Shown: positions 1-7,293 of the stretch, piece after piece
How positions within the stretch are numbered: position 1 is the stretch's first letter
Layout: the number at the start of each line of letters is the position of its first letter
DNA from: JBCDCU01 sp039180865
GTDB lineage: Bacteria > Pseudomonadota > Alphaproteobacteria > Rhizobiales > JACESI01
Assembly (NCBI GenBank): GCA_039180865.1
Contig: JBCDCZ010000056.1
Coordinates: forward strand, 1-19,245
DNA: 19,245 bases
Direction: 5' to 3'
The notes under the pieces: model-generated
Told to the model about the DNA's origin: nothing
Databases searched by the model: none
What the model saw: only the letters and a program-made list of their open reading frames with translations
Translations under genes and position numbers: made by a program

Positions 1-618
1 GTCGGTCGAGATAAACACGAATATTCCGGTCGCGGCATTGGCAAGCGCGGTAATCGCAATACCCGCAAGGAGCATGGTTGCGACCGAAGTCTGGCCTGAT
101 CGTGTGGAAATTCCATAAAGAACGAAGAGGGTAATAAGACTTCCGAAAAAGGCGGCAACGGGGATGGCAAAACCTCCGAAAGCGGCCACATAGCCGGGCG
201 CGAGACTGCCACCGAGCACGATCACGAAGATGGCCGCGAAGGCCGCCCCCGACGACACCCCGACGATACCGGGTTCTGCGAGAGGGTTGCGGAAGAGGCC
301 CTGCATCAGGGCGCCGGAGAGGGCAAGCCCGCCGCCGACAAGAACGGCGAGGACGGCTCGCGGCAGCCTGATATCATAAAGCACGATCTGCTCGCGGACT
401 TCGCTCGGGTCGTTCGGTGCCGAACCAAAACTCAAAAGCGCTGCCCAAAGGTCAATCGGGATGGGGCCGACTTTAAGCGCAAGCACGAAGGCGGCACACA
501 TGAGAAGGGCCGATCCAATAACCGTTGCCCTGCCGAGCGAGGACCTGTCCCCAGTCATGCGCTTAGCCGCCAAGGATCTCGGTCTGGTCTTTATGCCGGG
601 AGAGGGCGCATCGGTCAT
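1..618 (-). CDS. hmuU: Haem ABC transporter permease HmuU (3' end beyond window)
   Basis: This is the inner-membrane permease of a haem-uptake ABC transporter of the FecCD/BtuC family. It would receive haem from HmuT and pass it to the cytoplasm, powered by an HmuV ATPase presumably encoded beyond the left edge. Translation of the minus strand from the ATG at 618 stays open to base 1 (206 codons) and shows the family signature RLPRAVLAVLVGGGLALSGA, then MQGLFRNPLAEPGIVGVSSG and GAAFAAIF, followed by hydrophobic segments. FecCD permeases are usually about 330-360 residues, so roughly the C-terminal 40% is missing. The start is 18 nt after the hmuT stop and has no clear Shine-Dalgarno, so an in-frame ATG 20 codons later is possible. 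It is co-transcribed with hmuT. Confidence 0.9.
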   Translation of the reverse strand, partial: MTDAPSPGIKTRPRSLAAKRMTGDRSSLGRATVIGSALLMCAAFVLALKVGPIPIDLWAALLSFGSAPNDPSEVREQIVLYDIRLPRAVLAVLVGGGLALSGALMQGLFRNPLAEPGIVGVSSGAAFAAIFVIVLGGSLAPGYVAAFGGFAIPVAAFFGSLITLFVLYGISTRSGQTSVATMLLAGIAITALANAATGIFVFISTD

Positions 619-636
619 GGCGCGATGGTGAAGATG

Positions 637-1575
637 CTATCGATCACTATCGCTTTCAAGTTCCGGCCAGTCCATGTCGGGATAGAGCAGCCTTCCAAGA
701 TCGCGGGCTGCCCGCGGCGTACGGGGTCCGAAGCCGAGCATATACGCGCCATCGAGTTTGAAGAGTGTTTGGTCGGCGGCAGCGGGTGTTGCGATAAAAG
801 CGGGCGTCGAAAACAGATCGTCCGCTTCAATATTATGCCCACGGCGCTCCATAACGAGGACTGCCTCCGGTGCTGCCCGGATAACAGCTTCCTGCGAGAG
901 CGGCTTGTAGCCATTAAATCCGGTGACGGCGTTTTTCGCACCGGCAAGGCTGATGATGCCGCTTGCTGCAGTATCGGCACCAGAAGCCATCACCTGACCG
1001 TCCCTGAGATTAAGGGCAAACAAAACCTCCCGCTTGTCGGCAATGTCGCCGGTGGCATCAGCAAGGCTTTGAAAATCCCGCTCCAATTGTGCTGCGAGTG
1101 CGTCGGCCTGGTTCTCCGCACCGATTTCTCCGGCAAGAAACCGGACTTTTTTAATGACGCCGCCTGCACTTGTATCGTTCGGCACGATGATGACCGGTAC
1201 TGAGGATTTTTGCAGGACGTCGAGGACATCAGGCGGCCCGGCACCCTCAATAGCAAGGATCTTGGTCGGGTTGAGGGCAAGGATACCCTCTGCGGATAAG
1301 CGCCTCATATAGCCGACATTGGGCTTGTCTTTGAGCGCTTCGGGCGGAAACACACTGGTTGTATCGACCGCGACGACAGATTCTTCATAGCCAAGGGCAT
1401 AAAGGATTTCGGTGACCGAACCGCCAATCGAGACGATGCGTTGTTCCGATCCGGTATCTCCAGCCTTATGCGCATTGACCTGCGGGACCGTCGCGAAGGC
1501 GAAGACAATCGCGAACGAAAGAACCGAAAGCATAAACCTGAGCGATGTTTGGGATGGTGAATGAATACGCCGCAT
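637..1575 (-). CDS. hmuT: Periplasmic haem-binding protein HmuT
   Basis: This 312-residue protein is the periplasmic substrate-binding component that carries haem from the outer-membrane receptor to HmuU. Residues 1-35 form a signal peptide (basic start, hydrophobic core, cleavage near VNA). The mature part has the class III binding-protein fold: RIVSIGGSVTEILYALG near residue 46, then VGYMRRLSAEGILALNP near 87. Tyr89 lies in the region where HmuT-type proteins supply a haem ligand. Further matches are GYKPLSQEAVIRAAPEAVLVM and the C-terminal YMLGFGPRTPRAARDL, both typical of HmuT rather than of siderophore-binding relatives. A GGAG lies about 12 nt before the ATG. It is the first gene of the leftward hmu operon, and its promoter region is shared with the TonB-dependent receptor and carries iron-responsive-operator-like boxes. 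Confidence 0.9.
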   Translation of the reverse strand: MRRIHSPSQTSLRFMLSVLSFAIVFAFATVPQVNAHKAGDTGSEQRIVSIGGSVTEILYALGYEESVVAVDTTSVFPPEALKDKPNVGYMRRLSAEGILALNPTKILAIEGAGPPDVLDVLQKSSVPVIIVPNDTSAGGVIKKVRFLAGEIGAENQADALAAQLERDFQSLADATGDIADKREVLFALNLRDGQVMASGADTAASGIISLAGAKNAVTGFNGYKPLSQEAVIRAAPEAVLVMERRGHNIEADDLFSTPAFIATPAAADQTLFKLDGAYMLGFGPRTPRAARDLGRLLYPDMDWPELESDSDR

Positions 1576-1702
1576 TGTTTTGTAGTTCTCCGTCTAAAAC
1601 CGTTTTGTGATTCTCTCGGATCGAGTGCTTTCATCTGGAAATCCGAAACGTCATCGCGACCGATGACTGATCAACAGCCTCTTTCCAATATGGATTTTAA
1701 TT

Positions 1703-1740
1703 CTTGACTGTCTAAGTCATATTTAATTACAGTCGTCAAG
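1703..1740. promoter_or_regulatory. Divergent hmuT / haem-receptor promoter with IRO-like (RirA-type) boxes
   Basis: A perfect TGA-N9-TCA motif lies at 1705-1719 (TGACTGTCTAAGTCA). On the other strand TGA-N9-TTA at 1738-1724 is a one-mismatch version. Each begins inside a CTTGAC hexamer (+ strand 1703-1708; minus strand 1740-1735), which matches the alphaproteobacterial -35 element. The two hexamers form an inverted repeat, and each faces its own gene. -10 elements are not clear-cut. TGA-N9-TCA is the known iron-responsive operator bound by RirA, an Rrf2-family Fe-S repressor of rhizobia. A repressor here would cover both -35 regions when iron is plentiful. The motif is seen; binding by RirA is inferred. 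The rest of 1576-1859 is AT-rich and holds no gene that I can see. Confidence 0.65.
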
Positions 1741-1859
1741 CGGATCGTAATCCGCACAAGCTAGCCAGCCTTATCCGCGGGATCAGGGACGATCCGCGTG
1801 AGCATTGATCGCCAGCCAGCCACTTCAAAAAATCGCTGACTGAAAACGCAGGGGCTAGC

Positions 1860-3980
1860 ATGGGGCATTGCTGTCGGGCGGGCGTAGCATCTCTTTTGTG
1901 CACGACCATTCTTTCTTCAACATACGCATTTGCAGATGACGGGTTTCTGCTCGATCAGGTGACAATCACGTCAACCAAGACGGAAACGCTGGTCATCGAT
2001 GCGCTTTCCGGTTCCAGTGTTGTGAGCCGGGATTACATTGAGCGTTTCCAACCGGATGATGTCTCGGACATTTTCTTTGGCACCCCGGGGGTCGAAACCC
2101 AGTCGGATGGAAACGATCCGGGAACTGCGATCAACATTCGAGGATTGCAGGACTTCGGTCGTGTCAACGTTTTGATCGAAGGCGCGCGACAGGATTTCCA
2201 GAGGTCGGGGCACGGTGCGGACGGAATCTTCTATCTCGATCCGGAACTCATCAAGAAGGTCGATATCACACGCGGTCCGGTGTCGACAATTTTCGGATCG
2301 GGCGCGATTGGCGGCGTCGTCAATTTTGAACTCGTCGATGCCGACGATGTCCTCAATCCCGACGAAACCTTGGGCGCTAAGCAGAAGGTAAGTTTCGATA
2401 CGAATGACATCGGCGTTCTTACAAGCACGCTTGTTGCTGCCAAACCGGATGAGGACATCGACCTTCTCGGCAACTTTGTTTTCCGCAGGGACGACGATTT
2501 TTCCGATGGCTTCGGACGCGAACTTGTCGATACCGGAGAGCGGCTCGTAAACGGCCTCTTCAAAGGGCGGTTCCGCCCGGCACCCGGTCATCAGATCACG
2601 ACGATTGCCGGGTATCAGGACGCAGACTACGAGACCAGCGATACAGATTTTTCGGCAGGTTTCCTGCGCGAAACACGCACCCAGTCAACCAACCTCGTTG
2701 GAAAATACGACTTTGATAGTCGTGATACGCCGCTTATCAACCTGAAGACGAATTTCTATTATACGGAAACCGATACAGAGCAAGAGCAACTTGAAGACAG
2801 CCCGTCCATACCTGCGGGCAACTTAAGATCGTTCAACGTGCAAACGCTCGGTTTCGATATATTCAATACTTCCGATTTCGATACCGGGCCTGTGGCACAT
2901 CAGTTCACGATCGGAATCGATGCGTTCCGCGATATCGTCGACACGAACGACCCGCTCGGCACGGGTGACGAGTTCACACCATCCGGCCGACGTGCGGTTC
3001 TTGGCGGGTTTATTCAAAATGAACTCACCTACTCGACATGGCTGGAAGTGATCGGCGCGGTCCGCTTCGACACCTTCGATCTCGACGCCGGTGATACGGA
3101 ACTCACCGGTAGCGAAGTATCGCCCAAAATAACAGTTGGAATTACGCCCTTCAAAGGGTTCCAGATCTTCGGCACCTATGCCGAGGGCTTCCGGGCTCCG
3201 GCTGTCACCGAGGTCTTCAATAACGGGTTTCACGATCCGGCATTCCCGTTCCTATTCCTGCCGAACCTCGATCTCGAACCGGAGACTGCCAGCAATTTCG
3301 AATTCGGCGCGAACATCAAATACGACAACATTTTTTCCGATGATGACCGCTTCAGAGCGAAGGTCACTTACTTCAATAATACGGTGGAAAACTTCATTGA
3401 GGGCGATGTGCGCGGGACCGACCCGTTCACCTGCTTTGTGTTGCCGACGATTCCACAATTCCCTCCATTCGGCCCCCCGATCCCATCCTTTCTCCCGCCA
3501 AGCAACTGCGGCGTGTTCCAGTATGTGAACATTGCCGAGGCCGAGATTAAGGGGATCGAGGTCGAGGCGAGCTTCGAAATCGGGCGTTATTTCTCAACTC
3601 TTGCCTATAGCCGCATTAGAGGTGAGGACACGATCCTCGATCAGCCGCTTGAGAGTATCAGGCCGGATAAGTTCTCGGCGACCGTCGGTGCGCGGTATTT
3701 CGATAATGCCCTGATGCTCGGCGGCCGGGTCACTCATGTACAGCAGCAGGACCGTATTCCTCTTTTAGCCTCGGATGGCAGCCCGAATACACTGGCGGGA
3801 CTACCCGGAGACGCGTTCACACTGATCGATCTCTTTGCAAGTTATGAACCCAATGAACGGGTCCGGTTCAATGTGGTTTTGAACAATATCACAGACCAGC
3901 AATATACCCGCTATCTCGACGTGAACGCGAGTGAAGGATTCTCGGCATCGCTGACGGCTTCGGTAAAAATCGGCGGTTGA
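1860..3980 (+). CDS. hmuR: TonB-dependent haem/haemoprotein receptor (HmuR/HemR type)
   Basis: This 706-residue outer-membrane receptor imports haem using TonB energy. It has a signal peptide (residues 1-25), a TonB-box-like segment DQVTITST (32-39), a plug domain (about 45-155, with INIRGLQDFGRVNVLIEGAR and ITRGPVSTIFGSGAIGGVVNF), and a 22-strand barrel ending in a TonB-receptor-like C-terminus. FRAP (444-447) and PNLDLEPE (from 468), with His458 between them, match the FRAP-His-NPNL signature of haem receptors. That makes haem a better substrate than ferric siderophores. An AGGGG lies 6 nt before the ATG. It is divergent from hmuTU. One oddity is a proline-rich extracellular loop between Cys525 and Cys550. 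The symbol is by analogy with rhizobial hmuR. Confidence 0.88.
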   Translation: MGHCCRAGVASLLCTTILSSTYAFADDGFLLDQVTITSTKTETLVIDALSGSSVVSRDYIERFQPDDVSDIFFGTPGVETQSDGNDPGTAINIRGLQDFGRVNVLIEGARQDFQRSGHGADGIFYLDPELIKKVDITRGPVSTIFGSGAIGGVVNFELVDADDVLNPDETLGAKQKVSFDTNDIGVLTSTLVAAKPDEDIDLLGNFVFRRDDDFSDGFGRELVDTGERLVNGLFKGRFRPAPGHQITTIAGYQDADYETSDTDFSAGFLRETRTQSTNLVGKYDFDSRDTPLINLKTNFYYTETDTEQEQLEDSPSIPAGNLRSFNVQTLGFDIFNTSDFDTGPVAHQFTIGIDAFRDIVDTNDPLGTGDEFTPSGRRAVLGGFIQNELTYSTWLEVIGAVRFDTFDLDAGDTELTGSEVSPKITVGITPFKGFQIFGTYAEGFRAPAVTEVFNNGFHDPAFPFLFLPNLDLEPETASNFEFGANIKYDNIFSDDDRFRAKVTYFNNTVENFIEGDVRGTDPFTCFVLPTIPQFPPFGPPIPSFLPPSNCGVFQYVNIAEAEIKGIEVEASFEIGRYFSTLAYSRIRGEDTILDQPLESIRPDKFSATVGARYFDNALMLGGRVTHVQQQDRIPLLASDGSPNTLAGLPGDAFTLIDLFASYEPNERVRFNVVLNNITDQQYTRYLDVNASEGFSASLTASVKIGG

Positions 3981-3988
3981 CGAGGAAA

Positions 3989-4026
3989 GGCAAGGCCGGA
4001 GCCGCCAATGCGGTTCAGGCCTTGCC
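3989..4026. terminator. Hairpin between convergent genes, probable bidirectional terminator
   Basis: A perfect 9-bp inverted repeat, GGCAAGGCC (3989-3997) and GGCCTTGCC (4018-4026), encloses a smaller CCGC/GCGG hairpin. It occupies most of the 57 nt between the stop codons of the haem receptor and the Sel1-repeat gene, where both transcripts need to end. Neither side has a long T-run (CAAAATTTGG on one side, TTTCCTCG read from the other), so termination efficiency is uncertain. Confidence 0.5.
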
Positions 4027-4037
4027 CAAAATTTGGA

Positions 4038-4715
4038 TTAACACACGGTCCTTTGTCTCAAGGAGACGACATGGTGACGGTTGTCTGGATCAGGAACGCC
4101 GATATCAAGAGCAATATCGAACCATTCCCGGGCGAGGCAATTGTCTTTGACCACGCCATAAAGACCGCGTTTGTGAATGAGGCCGAGGATCACGGCAGAA
4201 AACGCATCCTTTTGCGCAACCGCTTTGCCGAGCCAATCAAGACCGGTATCGCGGCTCTTATCGGATTTCGGATATTTCAGAAAAAGAATTCCCACTTTGT
4301 GCTGGGCTTCAATCTCGCCTTGTTGGGCGGCTATCAAAAAAAGATCGCGCGCCTTGTCAAGATCTTCTTCAATCAAAGAACCGTCAAGGTAAAGGTTCCC
4401 AAGCATCATGGCCGCATTGGCGTATCCGTTCATTGCAGCCTTTTCCAACAACCTGATGCCTTCATCGATATTGGGCTCCTTGCAAATGCCATTCAGGTAA
4501 AGAAGTGCGAGGTGAAATTGCACTGATGGATCGCCACTATCCGCCTTTGCCTCCATTAGCGCCATACTCTCGTCTGCGCATGGCGACCTCGTATTATCGA
4601 TTTGTTCTGAATATGGGGATGGGCCTTTGGCTGAGCCAAATCCAAACGAAGGAGAAGGGTGGAGCAACAGCGCCGTAGTCACACACGCGCCCACAAAACA
4701 GATCGATTTTTGCAT
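4038..4715 (-). CDS. Secreted Sel1-repeat protein
   Basis: This 225-residue protein has a signal peptide (about residues 1-25: a short basic start, then CFVGACVTTALLL) and about four Sel1-like repeats, at roughly 62-97, 98-133, 134-169 and 170-206. Examples are AAMMLGNLYLDGSLIEEDLD with KARDLFLIAAQQG, and ILGLIHKRGLYG. Such repeats form alpha-solenoids that bind other proteins; no catalytic function is implied, and the specific partner cannot be read from sequence. It would act in the periplasm. The start is supported by the signal peptide. It is divergent from the pseudoazurin gene and shares a promoter region with two IRO-like boxes, one overlapping the CTTGAC that points at this gene, so it is probably iron-regulated. 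Confidence 0.75.
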   Translation of the reverse strand: MQKSICFVGACVTTALLLHPSPSFGFGSAKGPSPYSEQIDNTRSPCADESMALMEAKADSGDPSVQFHLALLYLNGICKEPNIDEGIRLLEKAAMNGYANAAMMLGNLYLDGSLIEEDLDKARDLFLIAAQQGEIEAQHKVGILFLKYPKSDKSRDTGLDWLGKAVAQKDAFSAVILGLIHKRGLYGVVKDNCLAREWFDIALDIGVPDPDNRHHVVSLRQRTVC

Positions 4716-4740
4716 ATTGACCCCGATAATCGAATTTAAA

Positions 4741-4790
4741 CTTGACTCAATTAATCATAATATATTTTAAAGTTGAGTGAAATAGTCAAG
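4741..4790. promoter_or_regulatory. Divergent Sel1 / pseudoazurin promoter with two perfect IRO-like boxes
   Basis: Two perfect TGA-N9-TCA motifs are visible: 4743-4757 (TGACTCAATTAATCA) and 4774-4788 (TGAGTGAAATAGTCA). Their centres are 31 bp apart, about three helical turns. The segment is bounded by an inverted repeat, CTTGACT (4741-4747) and AGTCAAG (4784-4790), so a CTTGAC -35-like element points each way and each lies at the edge of one box. The AT-rich centre (TATATTTTAA near 4761) can supply -10 elements for both directions. This has the same architecture as the hmu promoter in this window. A RirA-like Rrf2 repressor is the natural candidate regulator. Sequence pattern is seen; regulator identity is inferred. 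Confidence 0.65.
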
Positions 4791-4876
4791 AATACGATCT
4801 TTCGCGACCGGCGAAAAAATCAGACGACAGACCCGTCAACTTCACAAGGCGCAATCTGAAAAAGGAGGAGGTTCCT

Positions 4877-5365
4877 ATGACCATTCAGTTAGACAGGCGG
4901 ACCGTAATTATCGGCATGGCGGCCGTTAGCGTATCGGGTTTATCGGTTCAGGCCGCGACCACGCACGACGTTCATATGTACACAAAGCATCCTGATGACG
5001 GTAAGTTGCGAAACGTCTTCGACCCGCTGATCCAAGTGGTCGAAGCCGGTGATACGGTTAAGTTTCTTCCAACTCAAAAAGGCCATAACAGTGTTTCATC
5101 AAAGGGCATGATTCCGGAAGGAACCGAGCCCTGGAGAGGCAAAATCAATGAAGAACTCTCTATTACCTTCGGGAAGCCTGGAGTTTACGGCTATCAATGT
5201 CAGCCGCACGCCGGTCTCGGCATGGTCGGCCTCATCATCGTTAGAGGTGAGGGCATGACCGACAATCTTGAAGCGGCCAAGGCGGCCCGCCAACGCGGTA
5301 AAGCAAAGAAGGTCTGGGAGGAAATCTGGGCTAAGGTCGAAGCCGATGGCCTTTTGACATCTTGA
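4877..5365 (+). CDS. Pseudoazurin (type 1 blue copper protein)
   Basis: This 162-residue cupredoxin is a small periplasmic electron carrier. The copper ligands are all visible with exact pseudoazurin spacing: His70 (KGHNSV), Cys108, His111 and Met116 in YQCQPHAGLGM. The N-terminus has a twin-arginine-like motif (DRRTVIIGM) before a hydrophobic stretch, with cleavage near VQA (residues 24-26), so Tat export of the folded protein is possible. An AGGAGGAGG Shine-Dalgarno precedes the ATG. Pseudoazurins donate electrons to nitrite or nitrous-oxide reductases and can replace c-type cytochromes. No denitrification gene is in the window, and the gene begins an operon with a VOC protein and fumC behind IRO-like boxes. 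That points to use as an iron-free electron carrier under iron shortage (inference). Confidence 0.93.
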   Translation: MTIQLDRRTVIIGMAAVSVSGLSVQAATTHDVHMYTKHPDDGKLRNVFDPLIQVVEAGDTVKFLPTQKGHNSVSSKGMIPEGTEPWRGKINEELSITFGKPGVYGYQCQPHAGLGMVGLIIVRGEGMTDNLEAAKAARQRGKAKKVWEEIWAKVEADGLLTS

Positions 5366-5393
5366 TACGTCGACCTGGATAGGAGCGACCGGA

Positions 5394-5783
5394 ATGAAGC
5401 AAATCGCCATTCCCGTTGTCTTTGCCGAGGAGATCGGCATTGCGGCCTGGTTTTACTGCAATAAGCTCGGCTTTCATGTCGTCTGCAATGAAACCGGGTT
5501 GACCGTCCAACGCGACGGCATGACACTACAGGTTGATCGGATTGACAATATTCATCAGTCAGGCGTTCTGACGGCTTTATTGACAAGCCACAGGATCCGG
5601 GATCTCCATGCGGAGTTTCTCGAGCGCAAAGTACCGACGCTTACAAATCTGCATAACCAACGATACCGCCCGCTGCAATTTTCTCTTCGTGACGCAAGCG
5701 GCAACCATTTGATCTTCACCGGTCCCCGTCCGGTTCTATACCGGCCGGAAAAAGCGTCCGAAACTGTGAGCGGGTTCCATTAG
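5394..5783 (+). CDS. VOC / glyoxalase-bleomycin-resistance fold protein
   Basis: This 129-residue protein resembles the vicinal-oxygen-chelate superfamily. Residues 1-55 form one beta-alpha-beta-beta-beta module (IPVVFAEEIGIAAWFYCNKL then GFHVV, with GLTVQRDGMTLQVDR), and residues 57-110 form the second (LTALLTSHRIRDLHAEFLER, RPLQFSLRDASGNHLIFTG). The usual second-module Glu ligand is not obvious, although His and Asp residues are present, so metal binding and catalysis are uncertain. The substrate is unknown. An AGGAG sits 9 nt before the ATG, and the gene is 28 nt after pseudoazurin and 59 nt before fumC, which fits a single transcript. Confidence 0.7.
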   Translation: MKQIAIPVVFAEEIGIAAWFYCNKLGFHVVCNETGLTVQRDGMTLQVDRIDNIHQSGVLTALLTSHRIRDLHAEFLERKVPTLTNLHNQRYRPLQFSLRDASGNHLIFTGPRPVLYRPEKASETVSGFH

Positions 5784-5842
5784 GAAACCACCGCTTAAGA
5801 TCGAACAAAGAGGATCGCGAACACGATCCGGGCAGGAATGAG

Positions 5843-7246
5843 ATGACAATCAATGAAATGATCAGGACGGAACGCGATGGTTTTGGTGACCTTGGCGTTC
5901 CGGGAAACAAGTATTACGGAGCACAGACGGCGCGATCGCTGATAAACTTCCCCATCGGCGAGGAAACGATGCCGGTGCCGCTCATCCGCGCGCTTGGGAT
6001 CGTCAAACAAGCGGCAGCAAGAGTGAACGCGAGACAGGGAAAGCTCTCCGCGACGTTGGCACAAGCGATCGACCAGGCCGCTGGCGAGGTGGTAAACGGG
6101 GAACTTGATGAACATTTTCCGCTTGTCGTCTGGCAGACAGGATCCGGCACCCAGTCGAATATGAATGCCAACGAGGTGATCGCGAACAGGGCGATTGAAA
6201 TTCTCGGCGGTGAGATCGGCTCGAAAACGCCCGTCCACCCGAACGATCATTGCAATATGAGCCAGTCGTCGAATGATACGTTTCCAACGGCGATGCACAT
6301 TGCAGCCGTTGAAGAGATCACTCATCGCCTTATACCCGCCCTTGAGCGCCTCCACGCAGCGCTCCTTATAAAGGCGGATCACTGGCGCTCTATTATCAAA
6401 ATCGGCCGCACGCACACACAGGATGCCACGCCACTTACATTGGGTCAGGAATTTGGTGGCTATGCGGCGCAGGTAGAGGCCGGTATCAAACGCGTGCGGG
6501 CATCCCTTGACGGGCTTTACGAACTTGCGCAGGGGGGAACGGCGGTTGGAACCGGGCTTAACACAAAGAAGGGATTTGCCGACGAATTCGCCGATGAGGT
6601 GTCACGGATCACCTATCTTCCGTTTTTGACCGCACCGAACAAGTTCGAAGCACTTGCAGCTCATGACGCACTCGTCCACGCCCATGGCGCGCTCAACACG
6701 CTTGCCATGTCCTTGTTCAAGATCGCCAATGACATTCGTTTTCTTGGATCCGGGCCACGGTCGGGGTTGGGTGAATTGTCATTGCCGGAAAACGAACCGG
6801 GCTCGTCGATCATGCCCGGCAAGGTCAATCCGACCCAGTGCGAAGCGCTCACAATGGTCTGTGCGAAAGTGCACGGCAATCACGCGACGGTTTCCTTTGC
6901 CGGAAGCCAGGGGCATTTCGAGCTTAATGTCTTCAAGCCGGTGATCGCCTATTGTGTGTTGCAGTCGATCAGGCTTCTCGCTGATGCGAGCGCAAGTTTT
7001 ACCGACCGATGTGTGACGGGCATTCAGGCGAACCTCGACAACATCGCCGCGCTCAAGAAACGCTCGCTTATGCTTGTAACGGCCCTTGCGCCGACTATCG
7101 GCTACGACCGCGCAGCGGAGATTGCCAAAGCCGCCCACAAAAACGGGACGACCTTGCGCGAAGAGGCGCTCCGTCTTGGCTATGTGAGCGAAGAGGAATT
7201 CGATGAGCGGGTCAGACCGGACCTGATGATCGGCCCGGACGAATGA
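5843..7246 (+). CDS. fumC: Class II fumarate hydratase (fumarase C)
   Basis: This 467-residue cytosolic enzyme hydrates fumarate to L-malate in the TCA cycle and, unlike class I fumarases, needs no Fe-S cluster. Signatures present are GSGTQSNMNANEVIANRA, HPNDHCNMSQSSNDTFPTAM, the catalytic-region TGRTH-type motif (IGRTHTQDATPLTLGQEFGG), and the fumarate-lyase signature GSSIMPGKVNPTQCEA. Length is normal for the family (about 460-470). CAGGA lies just before the ATG. The position downstream of pseudoazurin and the IRO-like boxes suggests induction at low iron, as is known for iron-repressed fumC in Pseudomonas aeruginosa and Escherichia coli. It meets the AMP-ligase gene of the minus strand tail to tail, with 47 nt between the stops. 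Confidence 0.96.
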   Translation: MTINEMIRTERDGFGDLGVPGNKYYGAQTARSLINFPIGEETMPVPLIRALGIVKQAAARVNARQGKLSATLAQAIDQAAGEVVNGELDEHFPLVVWQTGSGTQSNMNANEVIANRAIEILGGEIGSKTPVHPNDHCNMSQSSNDTFPTAMHIAAVEEITHRLIPALERLHAALLIKADHWRSIIKIGRTHTQDATPLTLGQEFGGYAAQVEAGIKRVRASLDGLYELAQGGTAVGTGLNTKKGFADEFADEVSRITYLPFLTAPNKFEALAAHDALVHAHGALNTLAMSLFKIANDIRFLGSGPRSGLGELSLPENEPGSSIMPGKVNPTQCEALTMVCAKVHGNHATVSFAGSQGHFELNVFKPVIAYCVLQSIRLLADASASFTDRCVTGIQANLDNIAALKKRSLMLVTALAPTIGYDRAAEIAKAAHKNGTTLREEALRLGYVSEEEFDERVRPDLMIGPDE

Positions 7247-7293
7247 GGCCTGACATTCCGCAAAGGGCCCTCTATCCGGTTCGACCGGCCAAC

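Noticed and set aside
625..1203. Open frame of 192 codons on the + strand
   Set aside because: It lies opposite hmuT, which has a clear family match; the translation has no signal of a real protein.
4008..4526. Open frame of 172 codons on the + strand
   Set aside because: It is antisense to the Sel1-repeat gene, which has a signal peptide and repeats; this frame has no ribosome binding site or recognisable domain.
7276..7288. Small hairpin CCGGT-TCG-ACCGG between fumC and the ligase gene
   Set aside because: The stem is only 5 bp with no T-run, so I do not call it a terminator although its position between convergent genes would fit.
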